Shown here: positions 27,981-38,213 of the stretch, one piece after another
Layout: each line of letters opens with the position of its first letter
Numbering within the stretch: position 1 is the first letter of the stretch
NCBI GenBank assembly: GCA_963727245.1
Contig: CAVSFO010000001.1
Location: forward strand, 992,001 to 1,056,000
Length of the DNA stretch: 64,000 bases
Direction of reading: 5' to 3'
From: JBKQVT01 sp963727245
Lineage (GTDB): Bacteria; Planctomycetota; Planctomycetia; Pirellulales; Thermoguttaceae
Notes under the pieces: model-generated
Told to the model about the DNA's origin: nothing
Database searches by the model: none
What the model saw: the letters and a program-made list of their open reading frames with translations, nothing else
Translations under genes and position numbers: made by a program

Positions 27981-28283
27981 CTATCGAGCGGATCCATCGC
28001 GTCGGTCCGCCTTCTCAACCCGTGCCTCCATCTCTTTCCCTGGCTTGAAGATCACGACGCAACGCCCGGGCACCATGACCTGCTCACCAGTTTGGGGATT
28101 GCGGGCCTTACGAGCATTCCGCCACTTGGCCTCAAAAACGCCAAAGCCGCGAAGTTCGACCCGACCGTCCGCCACGAGTGTGTTCACGATGGAGTCGAAC
28201 GTCTTCTGGACGATCTGCTCGGTCTGGAGTTGTGTCAGGCCAAGTTCCTCGGCAATCGTCCGCGCGATGTTTTTCTTGGTCAC
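27981..28283 (-). CDS. HU/IHF-family DNA-binding protein
   Basis: This 100-residue protein has the complete bacterial HU fold: helix pair MTKKNIARTIAEELGLTQLQ, the GRVELRGFGVFEAK beta segment, the arm RNARKARNPQTGE and the closing VVIFKPGKEMEARV. HU dimers bend and package DNA. The arm carries the RNPQTG motif with the intercalating proline. ATG 28283 is well placed. It lies downstream of the LuxR-like fragment and may share its transcript. A second, more divergent HU-like gene lies at 60240. Confidence 0.92.
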   Translation of the reverse strand: MTKKNIARTIAEELGLTQLQTEQIVQKTFDSIVNTLVADGRVELRGFGVFEAKWRNARKARNPQTGEQVMVPGRCVVIFKPGKEMEARVEKADRRDGSAR

Positions 28284-28332
28284 AAGTTGATCCTCCTGTC
28301 ATGGGGCCTTGAAGATGCCGCCGCGCCTTTGC

Positions 28333-28530
28333 TCAGGCAAGTTCCTTGCGTATGGCCCACACCGCCGCCTGCGTTCGATCCGTGACGCCGATCTTGCCGA
28401 GGATGTGCTGAACGTGCTCCTTGACGGTCTCGTAGCTGATGTGCAGCACCTCGGCAATCTGCTCGTTCGTCAGCCCCTTGGCCATTTGCCGCAGCACTTC
28501 CCCCTCGCGTTGGGTCAAAGGGGCTTCCAC
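28333..28530 (-). CDS. Stand-alone LuxR-type helix-turn-helix
   Basis: The 65-residue frame is a complete LuxR/GerE DNA-binding domain (LTQREGEVLRQMAKGLTNEQ, then IAEVLHISYETVKEHVQHIL and RTQAAVWAIRKELA). No receiver or ligand domain precedes it. The only plausible start, GTG 28530, lies inside the last codons of the ccsA gene, so the two genes overlap by 16 bp. No good ribosome site is visible. Either it is translated by coupling to ccsA, or an indel hides a longer N-terminus. Single-domain LuxR proteins of this size do occur in planctomycetes. Confidence 0.6.
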   Translation of the reverse strand: MEAPLTQREGEVLRQMAKGLTNEQIAEVLHISYETVKEHVQHILGKIGVTDRTQAAVWAIRKELA

Positions 28531-30392
28531 GTCGGCGGCGCGTGGCAATTCTCGGCGGCACGAGTCACGGCGTCTCGCTGGCCTGAGCGCATCGCCGCTG
28601 CCAGAACGTAAAGGAACTGCACGACGACGGCGCCAGCCACGTAAGTCTGTCCGCCGCTGCCGCTGAAACCGTAGCTGTGCAGGCCGGAACCCAGGATGAA
28701 GTTCACACCGTACCAAGCCCACACGACCAGGGAGAAGCAAGCCACCGACAGCGCAGCCAAGCCGAAATGCGCTACCCAGCCGACAAAGCGGGCGTGCAGG
28801 ACCACCGCATAAACGATGAGGGTAATTAGCGCCCAGACTTCCTTGGGATCCCATCCCCAGAAGCGGCCCCAGGCATAGTCGGCCCAAACGGCGCCCGTCA
28901 CCGTGCCTACGGCCAAGAGGACGAACCCGACTTGCAAGCATCGGTAGGTGAAGCGGCTCAGCGATTCGACCGCGCTGAAGTTCTTCGAGCCGAACAAATA
29001 GTAACCCAGGGTGATGTCGGCGATTCCCAGGGCCAATGCGAAGGCGGCATAGCTCAGCGTAATGGTCATCACGTGGGTGACCAGCCAGAAGTTGTTGCGC
29101 AGCACGGGCTGCAAAGGCTGTAGGCTGGGATCCATCAGCACCGGGCAGTTGTCGGCGAGGATCAGCGCCAGCGTGGCGACGACCGAGGCCGCCGCCAGGG
29201 GAAAACGTTTTCGATAGATCAGTTCCAGCAGCAGGCCCAGGCAGGCGACTCCCAGCCCGACATAGATCACCGATTCGTACATGTTGGTAACCGGCGCCCG
29301 GCCGGAGATGCCGATGCGCATGGCGAAGCCGGCGAACATGGCCACCAACCCCGCGCCGTAGGCGACGAAGGCAGCCGGGTAGAGAAACTTCCAGGGCGAA
29401 CCCATGTGGACAAGCACGCACAGGAAGGCGATCAGGGTGAAGATCCAGGCGAAGCGGAAGGGCGTCCCATGGTTATAGGCGACTTCGAGGTCGATGATTC
29501 GCTGGGAGGGGTAAGGGCCGAGTTGCGGCCCGAGATCGCGCACGGCGGCCAGGAAAGCGGCGGAGGCATCATGAAAGGCTTGCGGAGACTTCGCCAGGTA
29601 GGCGGCCCGCACGGCCCGGAACCTTTCCCTCACCTGCCCGATCGCGCCTTTCGGATCGGCCTTATCATCCAAGGGAGCGCGGACCAGGTACTCCAGAGAT
29701 GCCCATTGCCCGTCTTCACTGTCGGGGATCGGCAGCACGTCGAGTCTTCGTCCGGCGCGATGGTCTTGATAGGCGCGCAGACGGCCGGCCAGTTCGTCGG
29801 CCTTCTTCTCGAACGGGAGCAGGGCCTGCTCCTGCCGAAACGCCAGACGTCGCGTCCAGACAAGAAAGGGAGCCGACGCCTGGGAATCAGGATCTCGCAA
29901 CATGGCCTGGTTGAGGTCCAGCGGGGAGATGTATTTCTCGCCATCTTTCATGCCCAGCGCCTGCCGCAGCTCGATCGAATCGACCAGAATCAGGGGACAG
30001 CGGTCCCACTTGTCGGGTTGGCGTGGGGCGTTCTGGGACATCCCCGTGCAAGCGCCCATGGAGGCCGGCATCTGGTGAGGATTCGCCCTATGGCCGGGCA
30101 GGGAATGTGGACTGGGCTGCGTATCCCACCCCTGCCAATCCAGCAGCATGGAGAGATACATCGCCGTGGCATCCAGCACTTGACCGCTCTCGGGATCGGC
30201 GAGGCTGGTGCGGTTGCCGATCATCCGCCCGGTCTCCCAAGCCAGGCTGTCCAGCGGTTTTTGGCGGCCGCCATCCTGGACCGCCAGGGATCGCCACGGT
30301 TTCCAATCGAGGTCCCCGCCCGGGGCGGCTTCCGCGAAAGCCGGCCGGCAGAGGGCCGCCAGCGCCAGGATGGCCGTGATGCGACTGCGCAT
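28515..30392 (-). CDS. ccsA: CcsA/CcsB-type cytochrome c biogenesis protein (System II)
   Basis: This 625-residue protein has a Sec-type N-terminus, a periplasmic region of about 300 residues and then eight or so transmembrane helices in the C-terminal half. The tryptophan-rich heme-handling motif WGRFWGWDPKEVWALI (about 505-520) identifies the CcsA/CcmF/CcmC superfamily, and the pairing with ResB identifies System II. CcsA and ResB together move heme out and attach it to CXXCH motifs. The large periplasmic insertion before the helices is long for CcsA. The gene starts 10 bp after resB ends, so they form one operon. Confidence 0.9.
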   Translation of the reverse strand: MRSRITAILALAALCRPAFAEAAPGGDLDWKPWRSLAVQDGGRQKPLDSLAWETGRMIGNRTSLADPESGQVLDATAMYLSMLLDWQGWDTQPSPHSLPGHRANPHQMPASMGACTGMSQNAPRQPDKWDRCPLILVDSIELRQALGMKDGEKYISPLDLNQAMLRDPDSQASAPFLVWTRRLAFRQEQALLPFEKKADELAGRLRAYQDHRAGRRLDVLPIPDSEDGQWASLEYLVRAPLDDKADPKGAIGQVRERFRAVRAAYLAKSPQAFHDASAAFLAAVRDLGPQLGPYPSQRIIDLEVAYNHGTPFRFAWIFTLIAFLCVLVHMGSPWKFLYPAAFVAYGAGLVAMFAGFAMRIGISGRAPVTNMYESVIYVGLGVACLGLLLELIYRKRFPLAAASVVATLALILADNCPVLMDPSLQPLQPVLRNNFWLVTHVMTITLSYAAFALALGIADITLGYYLFGSKNFSAVESLSRFTYRCLQVGFVLLAVGTVTGAVWADYAWGRFWGWDPKEVWALITLIVYAVVLHARFVGWVAHFGLAALSVACFSLVVWAWYGVNFILGSGLHSYGFSGSGGQTYVAGAVVVQFLYVLAAAMRSGQRDAVTRAAENCHAPPTWKPL

Positions 30393-30401
30393 GGATCGCT
30401 C

Positions 30402-32210
30402 CTAGGTGGACTGGGAAGAAGGTGAAGGAGACCGCGGGTTGAGGAAGGTCGCTTTCTTGAGAAACATCATGCATGAGCCCAGACAAATCATCAGGCAGCC
30501 CAGGTACTTCGCCAACCTTCCCGGATCGTGGGCCACGGTGAGCATGGTGCCGCGCACCGCGTCGTCGTCGCCGGGCAGCATCCCGGACTGGTAGAAGGTG
30601 AATTTGCCGTGGACCAAGGGTTGGTTCATGGAGATCTCCGCCTCGTCGCGGACTTCGCGTGACCCTTCGAGGACCTGAACCGTGCTGGTGAAGGAGGCGT
30701 CGCCCATGCCGCCAGGATTCACTCCGCGAGTGAACTTGACCAACCGCAGCGCGAAACCCAAGGGAATCGTGTCGTAAACGAAAGAGATGGCGAGATTGCC
30801 CGCCTTCGTGCGGATCACCTGCGGCAGTTGGTCCTCGCCGCCGCGCTGCAACCAGAGTTGCTGGGCCGCGCCCCCGGCGGTGATCTCGATCTGGGCGGCA
30901 GCCTCCGGCCCTGCGCTTTCCGCGGACGTGACTTCGACCGGCGAGAAGGACGCGTCCTGGCGGGCGTGGGGCAAAAACTTGGCGATGGAGACGAACGAAT
31001 TCGCCCAGGTGTCGATGCGGTCGCCCTCCTTGACCTCACCCCGCGGCTGGTACTTGCCGTCGCTGATGACGCGGCAATAGAGCTTGCCGTTGGGCCCGGC
31101 CAGGAATTCGATGCCCGGTTCCGGCGTCACGGCAGGATGGCAATACCAGAACTTGACCGGACAGGTCCGGCCATGGATCCCGTCGAGATTCAGAAAAGGC
31201 ATCTTGGCGAAGGCAATTTGCCGGATCGGCTCCTTCTTCTCGGGAAGATGAACGCGCAGCTCCAGCAGCGGATTCGTCGGTTCGCTCCCCTGCGAAACGA
31301 AGCGGCCGTCGGTGTTCGGTCTGGCGTTGGGAATGTACTCGGCCACCTCCACCGACACCTTGCTGCCCGGCAGGGAGATCGTCTTGCCCACGTTCTTGCT
31401 CACGGCAACGCGCTTGACATGGCCGTCATAGTGAATGGAGAGCACGCCGGCACTGTCCATGTCGGTGGGAGCGTGCAGAAAATCATCGACCAGGGAATTC
31501 ACGCCGGCCTGCTGGAATTCGAGTCTCACGGAGCCGGCAGCCGCCTGGGCGCCGAATTGGCCTGCCACCAACCAGGATTGCGCGGCCGCGGTTTCTTCGG
31601 GACCAGTGACTGCGAACTTCACCGCCGGCGGCCCCTCCGCCGCCGGATCGGCAAGCCAATCTTCGTTCATGCGGGCATGGGCGAGGAAGCGGACCACCTT
31701 GAGCCGCACGCCGCTGAGTTCCTTGAATAGCAGGCTTTCGTCAGCGGACCAATCGACCGGCCCCGGCCGAAAACGGAATGCCACCGGCAGACGATCGTCC
31801 TGCTGTTGCTGCCCCATCCATTCCACCCGGAACAGGCTGGAATCGTGCAGTGCGATCCGGTCGCCCGTTTCCTTCTCTTCCAAGGCAAGCACACCGTCAA
31901 TTCCGCCGCCGAGGGTCTGCACTGCGCCGGCCAGCAAGACCAGCAGGCCGGCATGGGTCACGACGAAGGGGATCTGACTCATCTTCCAGGGAAATCGCAC
32001 AACTGCAGCGGCCAGAATGTTCATCGCCAGCAAGCCCAGCACGGTGACGAACCAAGGTTGGTCGTACACGTACCACCGCGCGTAGTCCCCTCCCTTGGCG
32101 GCTTGCAGGAACGTCGCCGAAGCAAGCACGACGGCCAGCAGAAGAAGCAACACGACGGCCAGCTTCAAGGAGCCCAATAAATGAAGCACGCGGTTCGCCG
32201 ATTTGCGCAT
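30402..32210 (-). CDS. resB: ResB/Ccs1-type cytochrome c biogenesis protein (System II)
   Basis: This 602-residue protein has three N-terminal helices (about 13-33, 55-75 and 80-102), a large periplasmic domain and a fourth helix near residue 570. The start KLAVVLLLLLAVVLASATFLQA and the segment WKMSQIPFVVTHAGLLVLLA are characteristic of ResB/Ccs1. ResB works with CcsA in a heme export and ligation complex. It lies between hemA and ccsA on the same strand with short gaps, so heme synthesis and cytochrome maturation are expressed together. Confidence 0.9.
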   Translation of the reverse strand: MRKSANRVLHLLGSLKLAVVLLLLLAVVLASATFLQAAKGGDYARWYVYDQPWFVTVLGLLAMNILAAAVVRFPWKMSQIPFVVTHAGLLVLLAGAVQTLGGGIDGVLALEEKETGDRIALHDSSLFRVEWMGQQQQDDRLPVAFRFRPGPVDWSADESLLFKELSGVRLKVVRFLAHARMNEDWLADPAAEGPPAVKFAVTGPEETAAAQSWLVAGQFGAQAAAGSVRLEFQQAGVNSLVDDFLHAPTDMDSAGVLSIHYDGHVKRVAVSKNVGKTISLPGSKVSVEVAEYIPNARPNTDGRFVSQGSEPTNPLLELRVHLPEKKEPIRQIAFAKMPFLNLDGIHGRTCPVKFWYCHPAVTPEPGIEFLAGPNGKLYCRVISDGKYQPRGEVKEGDRIDTWANSFVSIAKFLPHARQDASFSPVEVTSAESAGPEAAAQIEITAGGAAQQLWLQRGGEDQLPQVIRTKAGNLAISFVYDTIPLGFALRLVKFTRGVNPGGMGDASFTSTVQVLEGSREVRDEAEISMNQPLVHGKFTFYQSGMLPGDDDAVRGTMLTVAHDPGRLAKYLGCLMICLGSCMMFLKKATFLNPRSPSPSSQST

Positions 32211-32248
32211 GGCTGAATGGTCTTTCCGGATTCGCGAGGAAGGCGGGC

Positions 32249-33520
32249 TTAATGCCTGAGTCGAAAGAGCGTTGCCAACGCAGCCAGCAGGCCGTGGGGG
32301 ACACCCTGTCGCGACTCGGTCCGCAGCGCCTGTAGCGGCGGATGCAAGAGTTTGCCAAGCAGTCGATCAAACGACTGCCGGATCTGATCGCGGGTTGCCT
32401 CGTCGAACTCCGGCACTCGTTGGAAAAGCCGCTCCAATTCCAAGTCCTTGGGTTTCTGCCACCCCGCTCTGAGTTGTTGGAAGATGGGGCCGACGGCGCG
32501 GTGCTGCATCTCGGCCACAAACCGGTTGGTCTCCTCGTCGATGATCTGCATCGCCAACGGCAATTCCTTGTCTCGCTCCGCGCGGTTGCGTTGGCACACC
32601 GCGCGCAAGTCGTCGATCGCGTACAGGTAAACCCCCGGCCGGCTGCCGATGGCCGGCTCGAAATCGCGGGGAACCGCCAGATCAAGGATAAACAATGGCC
32701 GGCCATAACGCAACCGCTCGATCCGGGCGAACTGTTGGCACGTGACGATCGGCTGGGCGGCCCCCGTGGTGCTAACCACCACATCGGCCGCGGCAATGGC
32801 TTCCAAGAGATGGTCCCACTCCAAGGCCCGGCCGCTGCACTGCCGCGCCAACTCCAGCGCCCGAGGCGCACTGCGGTTGATCACCGTCACCTGGCGAGCC
32901 CCTCGGGCCTGCAAGTATTTCAACGTTTCAGCGGCCATTTCGCCGGCGCCGATGACGACGGTTTCTTTATTGTCAAAACGGTCGAAGATTTGTTGCGCGA
33001 AATCGCCCACCGCCACGCTGGGAACGCTGACCCGCCGCTGGTGGATGGTGGTCTCGTTGGCAATCCGTCGCGCAACTCGCACGGCCGTCTGGAACGCCGC
33101 ATGCGTCAGCGGGCCGGTGGCCTGCTGCTGCATGGCGAGCTGGTACGCTTGTTTCACCTGCGCGAGGATCTGCGACTCGCCCACCACCATGCTGTCCATG
33201 CTGCTGGCCACGATGAACAGGTGGCGCACCGCCTCCGGCCCCACCCGCTCGTAAAGATGATCGAGGATTTCCTGTGGCGACAGGCCATGGCAGCGGGCGA
33301 GGAAGTCGGCCGCCTGTCGACCGCTGGGGGCTCCTCCATTCTCGCATGCCAAGTAGAGTTCCACCCGGTTACAGGTCGACAGCAGCACCGCCTCCACTCC
33401 GGGATACTCCTGGCGCAACTGACTCAAGGCCAAGCGGGCTTGATCCGGCCCAAACGCCAGGCGCTCTCGCACCGAAAGCGGCGCACTGTGATGGCTGCAG
33501 CCAAGCACCTGGACTTTCAT
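32249..33520 (-). CDS. hemA: Glutamyl-tRNA reductase
   Basis: This 423-residue enzyme reduces glutamyl-tRNA to glutamate-1-semialdehyde, the first step of tetrapyrrole synthesis by the C5 route. The catalytic cysteine is Cys50 in LLSTCNRVELY, exactly where it is expected. The substrate region SMDSMVVGESQILAQVKQAY and the NADPH-binding VIGAGEMAAETLKYL follow, and the C-terminal dimerisation helices are present. Length is normal. It precedes resB by 38 bp, tying heme supply to cytochrome c maturation. The start ATG overlaps the end of a short upstream frame. Confidence 0.95.
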   Translation of the reverse strand: MKVQVLGCSHHSAPLSVRERLAFGPDQARLALSQLRQEYPGVEAVLLSTCNRVELYLACENGGAPSGRQAADFLARCHGLSPQEILDHLYERVGPEAVRHLFIVASSMDSMVVGESQILAQVKQAYQLAMQQQATGPLTHAAFQTAVRVARRIANETTIHQRRVSVPSVAVGDFAQQIFDRFDNKETVVIGAGEMAAETLKYLQARGARQVTVINRSAPRALELARQCSGRALEWDHLLEAIAAADVVVSTTGAAQPIVTCQQFARIERLRYGRPLFILDLAVPRDFEPAIGSRPGVYLYAIDDLRAVCQRNRAERDKELPLAMQIIDEETNRFVAEMQHRAVGPIFQQLRAGWQKPKDLELERLFQRVPEFDEATRDQIRQSFDRLLGKLLHPPLQALRTESRQGVPHGLLAALATLFRLRH

Positions 33521-33714
33521 GCGAGCCCCTTCCGTGCGGGTAACACATTGCCGACGAGGTGATGGGTTGCTTGCTTCTGCAGTGCGAACGTCGCCAGGAG
33601 AGCCACACCGCTTCCCCTACTAAACCAGGGCCGTTTGGTCTCCAAGACGAACACCACCGTAGGACTGGCTGCAAAACACGTGATGCTGACACCAGCAACC
33701 AGGGGATGGTTCAA
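33517..33714 (-). pseudogene. Possible remnant of a HemX-like membrane protein
   Basis: This 65-residue frame ends in ATGA overlap with hemA. Its first half (VAGVSITCFAASPTVVFVLE, then FSRGSGVALLATFAL) resembles my recollection of the N-terminus of the HemX/CcsA-like membrane protein often encoded before hemA. The sequence then stops matching. It could be a truncated remnant or a chance frame. The upstream stretch 33715-34354 contains only a tandem repeat. Confidence 0.3.
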
Positions 33715-34015
33715 CTCCGATCTCCCTCAAGCCGGGTGACGAGTTTGTCGGCGCAGGAGGACGAGATAGTAAACGCTCAGCTTCTCAACGCGCGGTGAAT
33801 GCTGCAAAAACGCGGTGCATCCTAGCGGGAGTTCTATAGCGTGTAAACGTCAGTTCAGTCCCGCAAGCTATGGCATTGCCGCCTCACCGGCCTTGGCCCC
33901 TCGGCCATTTAGCCTGAAACACTGCAAATTTTTGCTGTCACTGCTAGCAACCCGCCCTTTCCCGGGGAACGCTGGGTCACTTTTTGCGCCTCGAATTTGA
34001 CGGTGCGTTCCTGCG

Positions 34016-34145
34016 GGATCGGGACGGTTGCAGGGATAGGTGCGGTTGTAGGGGTGGGTGCGGTTGTAGGGATCGGTACGGTGGCAGGGGCAGGTGCGGT
34101 TGTAGAGATACGCGCAGAGGTGGAGATCGGTGGGGTTGTAGAGCG
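34016..34145. repeat. 18-bp-period degenerate tandem repeat
   Basis: About seven units built on GGTGCGGTTGTAGGGATC run through this stretch. The period is a multiple of three on both strands, giving a Gly/Val/Ala-rich frame on the plus strand and a Pro/Thr/Ile-rich one on the minus strand. Neither looks like a real gene. The array ends 210 bp before the 14-heme cytochrome gene. Confidence 0.6.
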
Positions 34146-34354
34146 CAGTTGGGAATTTCTAACTGTCCAGCCTGGATTTGAGCGAAGAAACCGACGAAGC
34201 CGCAGAATCGGCAGGGGTGGCAAAACTGCCGCAGGGCCTAGGGGAGTTTAATCTAGAACGCAGTGCCTTTTCGGAACCCCAAGCGATACGGCATCGCCCA
34301 GATAGGGATTGCCGAGGGGTATCCGAATGGCTGGAACTACAGGGAGGTAGGACC

Positions 34355-35889
34355 GTGCGCATTTTCACGCACCTTCAGGGGCAGTTGCGGGGTTCCAGCA
34401 GTGGACTGGTCTTGGTGGGACTGCTCTGTTTAGGGTTTGCGTCCTGTCGGTCCCCCCATCAAGCCACGTCGTACACCGAGGCCCAACCGCCGCGTCGCGC
34501 CGATCCCCATCTGGACCAGGGCTGGCCCAGGGCAGACAGGAAATTCGTGCAGGTTTGCTACCAGGAAGTGAGGGCCCCTCTGCCGAAGCTGCAGGCGCGG
34601 AATACGTCAACGACGACGAACTGTGCGCCACCTGTCACGGGGCGTACGCAAAGTCGTTTGCCGCCAATAACGTTCATCGCCGCGACGGCTGCGAATCCTG
34701 TCACGGGCCCGCCAGCCGCCACTTGGAGACCCGCGGCAAGGAACCGGGACTGATCTTCAGCTTCAAGAGCGGGGACCCGGTGGTCCGCGCGGAAGCCTGC
34801 TTGCGCTGTCACGAACAGAACCAGTGTGCTCAAGGGGCGCAGTGGCGGACGTCCAAGCACGCGCACTGCGGGGTAACCTGCGTGAGTTGCCACCGCGGCC
34901 ATTACAACGTGCCCTTTGGCACGCCGGCGACCACCGAGCCCGACACGACCGGCAATCCCATCGACGACCCTCTGGTGAGGCCTACGGCCTTCCATTTTGG
35001 GGACAAGATCCTTGTCAGCGAAAAAGCCCAACTGCCCTCGCTGCGCGGCACCTCGCACCATCTGGGGGCTGTCTCGCCGGGGGTCTGCTATCGCTGCCAT
35101 TGCGACATGCAGGACTTGCAGCGGATCGCGGGTCCTCACCAGATCTGCGGTCCCAACGGTTTCAATTGCACCACCTGCCACGATCCGCATGGACAGATCA
35201 AGGAATCGACGAGGAGGGACTTGTGCCTTTCTTGCCACAAAGGCGGGCCCACCATGGCCTGGCATTCGTCGATTCACGAGCTCAACGGCGTGGCCTGCAC
35301 CGATTGCCACAATCCGCATCCCCGCAGCGACGTGCCGCAGTTCGTGAACATCAGCCATACCCAAGTGGAGCGTCCCAAGCGTCTACCCATGTCGGTGCAG
35401 CAACCGGAGACGTGTTACAAGTGCCATCCGAAGATCTATGCCCTAACTTCTCTGCCGGCGCATCACCCGATCCAGGAAGGCAAGATGGTCTGCTCGGAGT
35501 GCCACGATCCGCACGGACAATTCACGCGCAACCTGAAGGCGGAGACGGTCAATCTCCTCTGCTACAAGTGCCATGCGGAGAAGCAGGGACCGTTTGCCTT
35601 CCCGCATCCGCCGGTGACCGAGAACTGCTTGATCTGCCACGAGCCGCACGGCACGGTGGCAAGCAATTTACTGCGGCAGCCGCCCGTCTTCCTCTGCTTG
35701 AGGTGCCACATCGGGCATAACGGGACGACGCATCCCCGCAGCAACCACGGTCTGACGCCCACCAACATCAGTGCGAATACGTCCCTGCGGCAACCTTTGT
35801 ACACCAACTGCACGCAATGCCACACCCAGATACACGGCACCGACCTTCCGGCGCCGTCGGAACCCAATGCCTCGATCCTGACTCGATAA
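34355..35889 (+). CDS. 14-heme MtrA/DmsE-like cytochrome c, predicted lipoprotein, one frame break
   Basis: After adding one T at 34554-34556 the product is about 511 residues. GGGAGG at 34342 supports GTG 34355. The N-terminus has a hydrophobic stretch and a lipobox-like FASC (about residue 30). Fourteen CXXCH motifs follow, from CATCH to CTQCH. The end, CTQCHTQIHGTDLP, matches the conserved C-terminus of the MtrA/PioA/DmsE family, which normally has ten hemes. Such proteins plug into an outer-membrane barrel and carry electrons through it. The next gene encodes a large barrel. Whether this protein is lipid anchored or periplasmic is not certain. Confidence 0.85.
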
Positions 35890-35950
35890 CGGTTCGATCC
35901 TTCCCAGCTTAAGAAAATCAACGCGACCAAATCTCTAGGGGGGCCTAGTA

Positions 35951-38213
35951 GTGAGGTTCAATTACCTGCATCTTCTCGCGGCCGCGACCTTGGTTCTGCT
36001 GCCCTCCGGAGCGACGCTTGCCGCAGATTCAACCCCGGCCACGGGGGAAACGCTGGCGCTCGGGGCAACTCCGGCGATCGCAGCAACATCGGCGGTCAGC
36101 ACGACGCCGGCGATCGGCGAAACTCCGGAAATCGCGGCAACGCCGGCAACCACGGCCATGGCCGATACCACGCTAGCCACGGCCCAGGCACAGTCCAACG
36201 ATGCTGACTTGGATCCGATACGCGCCTTCACCCTCCGCGCCGGAGCCTGGGCAGTCAACGCGAGCGGATCGCCGCAGAAGGTGGGCGAGTACCAGAGTGT
36301 GAATTCCTCGCCTTTCTGGAACGCCGACGGCCTGTTCACCGATGGGACCAAGACCCTGGATGTCACCGCGACCGGCACCGATGATGAGGACACTCAGGCG
36401 ACATCTGCATTTGTACGCCGGCCCCGGCCTCACCGCAAACATCGACTACCAGCGTTTTCCGCACCAGTTGGAGACCACGAACACCTATCCGGGCTTTCTG
36501 AGTTCCTCACAAACCGGGAGCGGGAATTACTTCTCCTCCAACTATAGCGCCGGCCAGGACTATGCCATCAACGTCGAGGAGATCAAGGCTGATTTCAAAG
36601 GCAATCTGACGGACAACGGCATGTTCAAGTGGCGGCTGAACGTCTTCTGCATGGAAAAGGAAGGGGATCGCCAAGCGGACGCCCTGACGCACGCTTTCGA
36701 GTCGGCCGAATTCCCCGGGTGTTCCGCCGCCAACACCTCCCCCCTCTCCGTTTACCGCTGCCACGTGGACACCCAGTCACAGCACATCGATTGGAAAACC
36801 ACGCAGGTCGAGCCGGCGATCGAGGCCTGCCTCGCCCCCTGGCTCACGGTGGAATACTCCCGCACCATGCGAACGTTCGCGCAAGATGACCAAATGGTCA
36901 CGAACGATTACCCTGCCGCCCCTAACTTGGGCTTCGGCGGGACGGCGGGCTATGATGTCGTACCCGACAGCATCAGCCAGACCGACCGGCTCAAGGTCCA
37001 TGCGCAAATGGGTGACGCCACGGACGTCTACGTCCTCAGTTATGTCGGCGACAACAAGAATGAGCTTGATCTGACCAATATGCATTTCGGCGGCGTCGAC
37101 GCCCGAATCAGCAATCATGCGATCGACGGCTGGAAGCTGACCGCCTACGGCAAGGTGTACAGCGAGAACACGGAGATTCAGACGCAAGCTCTCAACACGC
37201 TCTATCCTGAGTTGGCCAGCTTCTACCAGGACCCCAGCTCCGTCTTGACCGGCCTGGCCATCCCCGTCAACCGTGACGAGACAACCATGGGCGTGGATGC
37301 ACGTTGGACCCCGTTCTGCGACGAGCACGGCACCGTGCGCGGCGGACTGGCGTTCACTGCCGGCTATGAGTACGGTCAGATCCGCAGGACCTACGCGGAC
37401 TACTCCATCGCGATTTCCAGTTCCGTCACCGACCTGTTCGAACAGCCGGACTCGGACATCAACACCTTCCTGGCGGGGGTCGAAGAGAAGTGGTCCCCCT
37501 GTTTCTCCTCGTACGTCCGCTATAAGTACATCGCCACGGCCTACCCCCTCTACGGCGTCACGCCGAGCGAGGCTGGTGGGAGCGTCACGCTGGACAACGC
37601 CCTGGACACCTGTCTGCCCACGCGCCAGAACCGCATCGAGATCGGCAGCACCTGGAGCCCGGGCAACTGCTTTATGATCAACGGCACGTTCTATGTCGAG
37701 GACTCCTCGAATCACGGACCGTACGCCTATTTCGATTCCACGAGCTATCCGTTCATTTTCACCGCCATGTATGCCGTCACGCCGCAGTGGACCATCAACG
37801 GCGGTTATGCCAATTTTGTGAATGCGATCAACCAGAATATTACCCTGGGTGGGGGAAGCAACTTGTTCACAGCCCCCTGGCGATATCTGGGGAGCGCTAA
37901 CGTGTTCAACATCGGCACGTCCTATTCGTGCACCAGGCAATGGAAGCTCACCGCCAACTTCGAGTATGTTCGTGGACTCGACAGCATTACCAGCACGCCG
38001 GCGCCGCCGGGGGCGGTAACACCCTTCGACCTGGGAAGCTACTCGCTGGTCTCGACGGACACCTACCAGATCTCGGCCGGCTTCGACTATCTGTGGCGGC
38101 CTCGCATCACCACCTATTTCCGCTACAACTACTATGACTTCGGTGATCTGGCGACGGGCTTGACCAGCGGCAAACTCAGCATGTTCCTGGGCGGAATGTC
38201 GGCCTATTTTTAG
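35951..38213 (+). CDS. Outer-membrane beta-barrel, MtrB/PioB-like, one frame break
   Basis: Removing one G at 36397-36398 gives about 753 residues. A signal peptide (about 1-25) is followed by a Thr/Ala/Pro-rich low-complexity linker (about 26-80). The remainder alternates polar and hydrophobic residues rich in Tyr, Thr and Asn, and ends in GGMSAYF, a C-terminal Phe as in outer-membrane barrels. Size and position right after a DmsE/MtrA-like cytochrome point to the MtrB/PioB porin. Unusually, at least nine cysteines are spread through the barrel. The GTG start at 35951 follows AGGGGGG. It overlaps the convergent multiheme gene by 4 bp. Confidence 0.75.
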
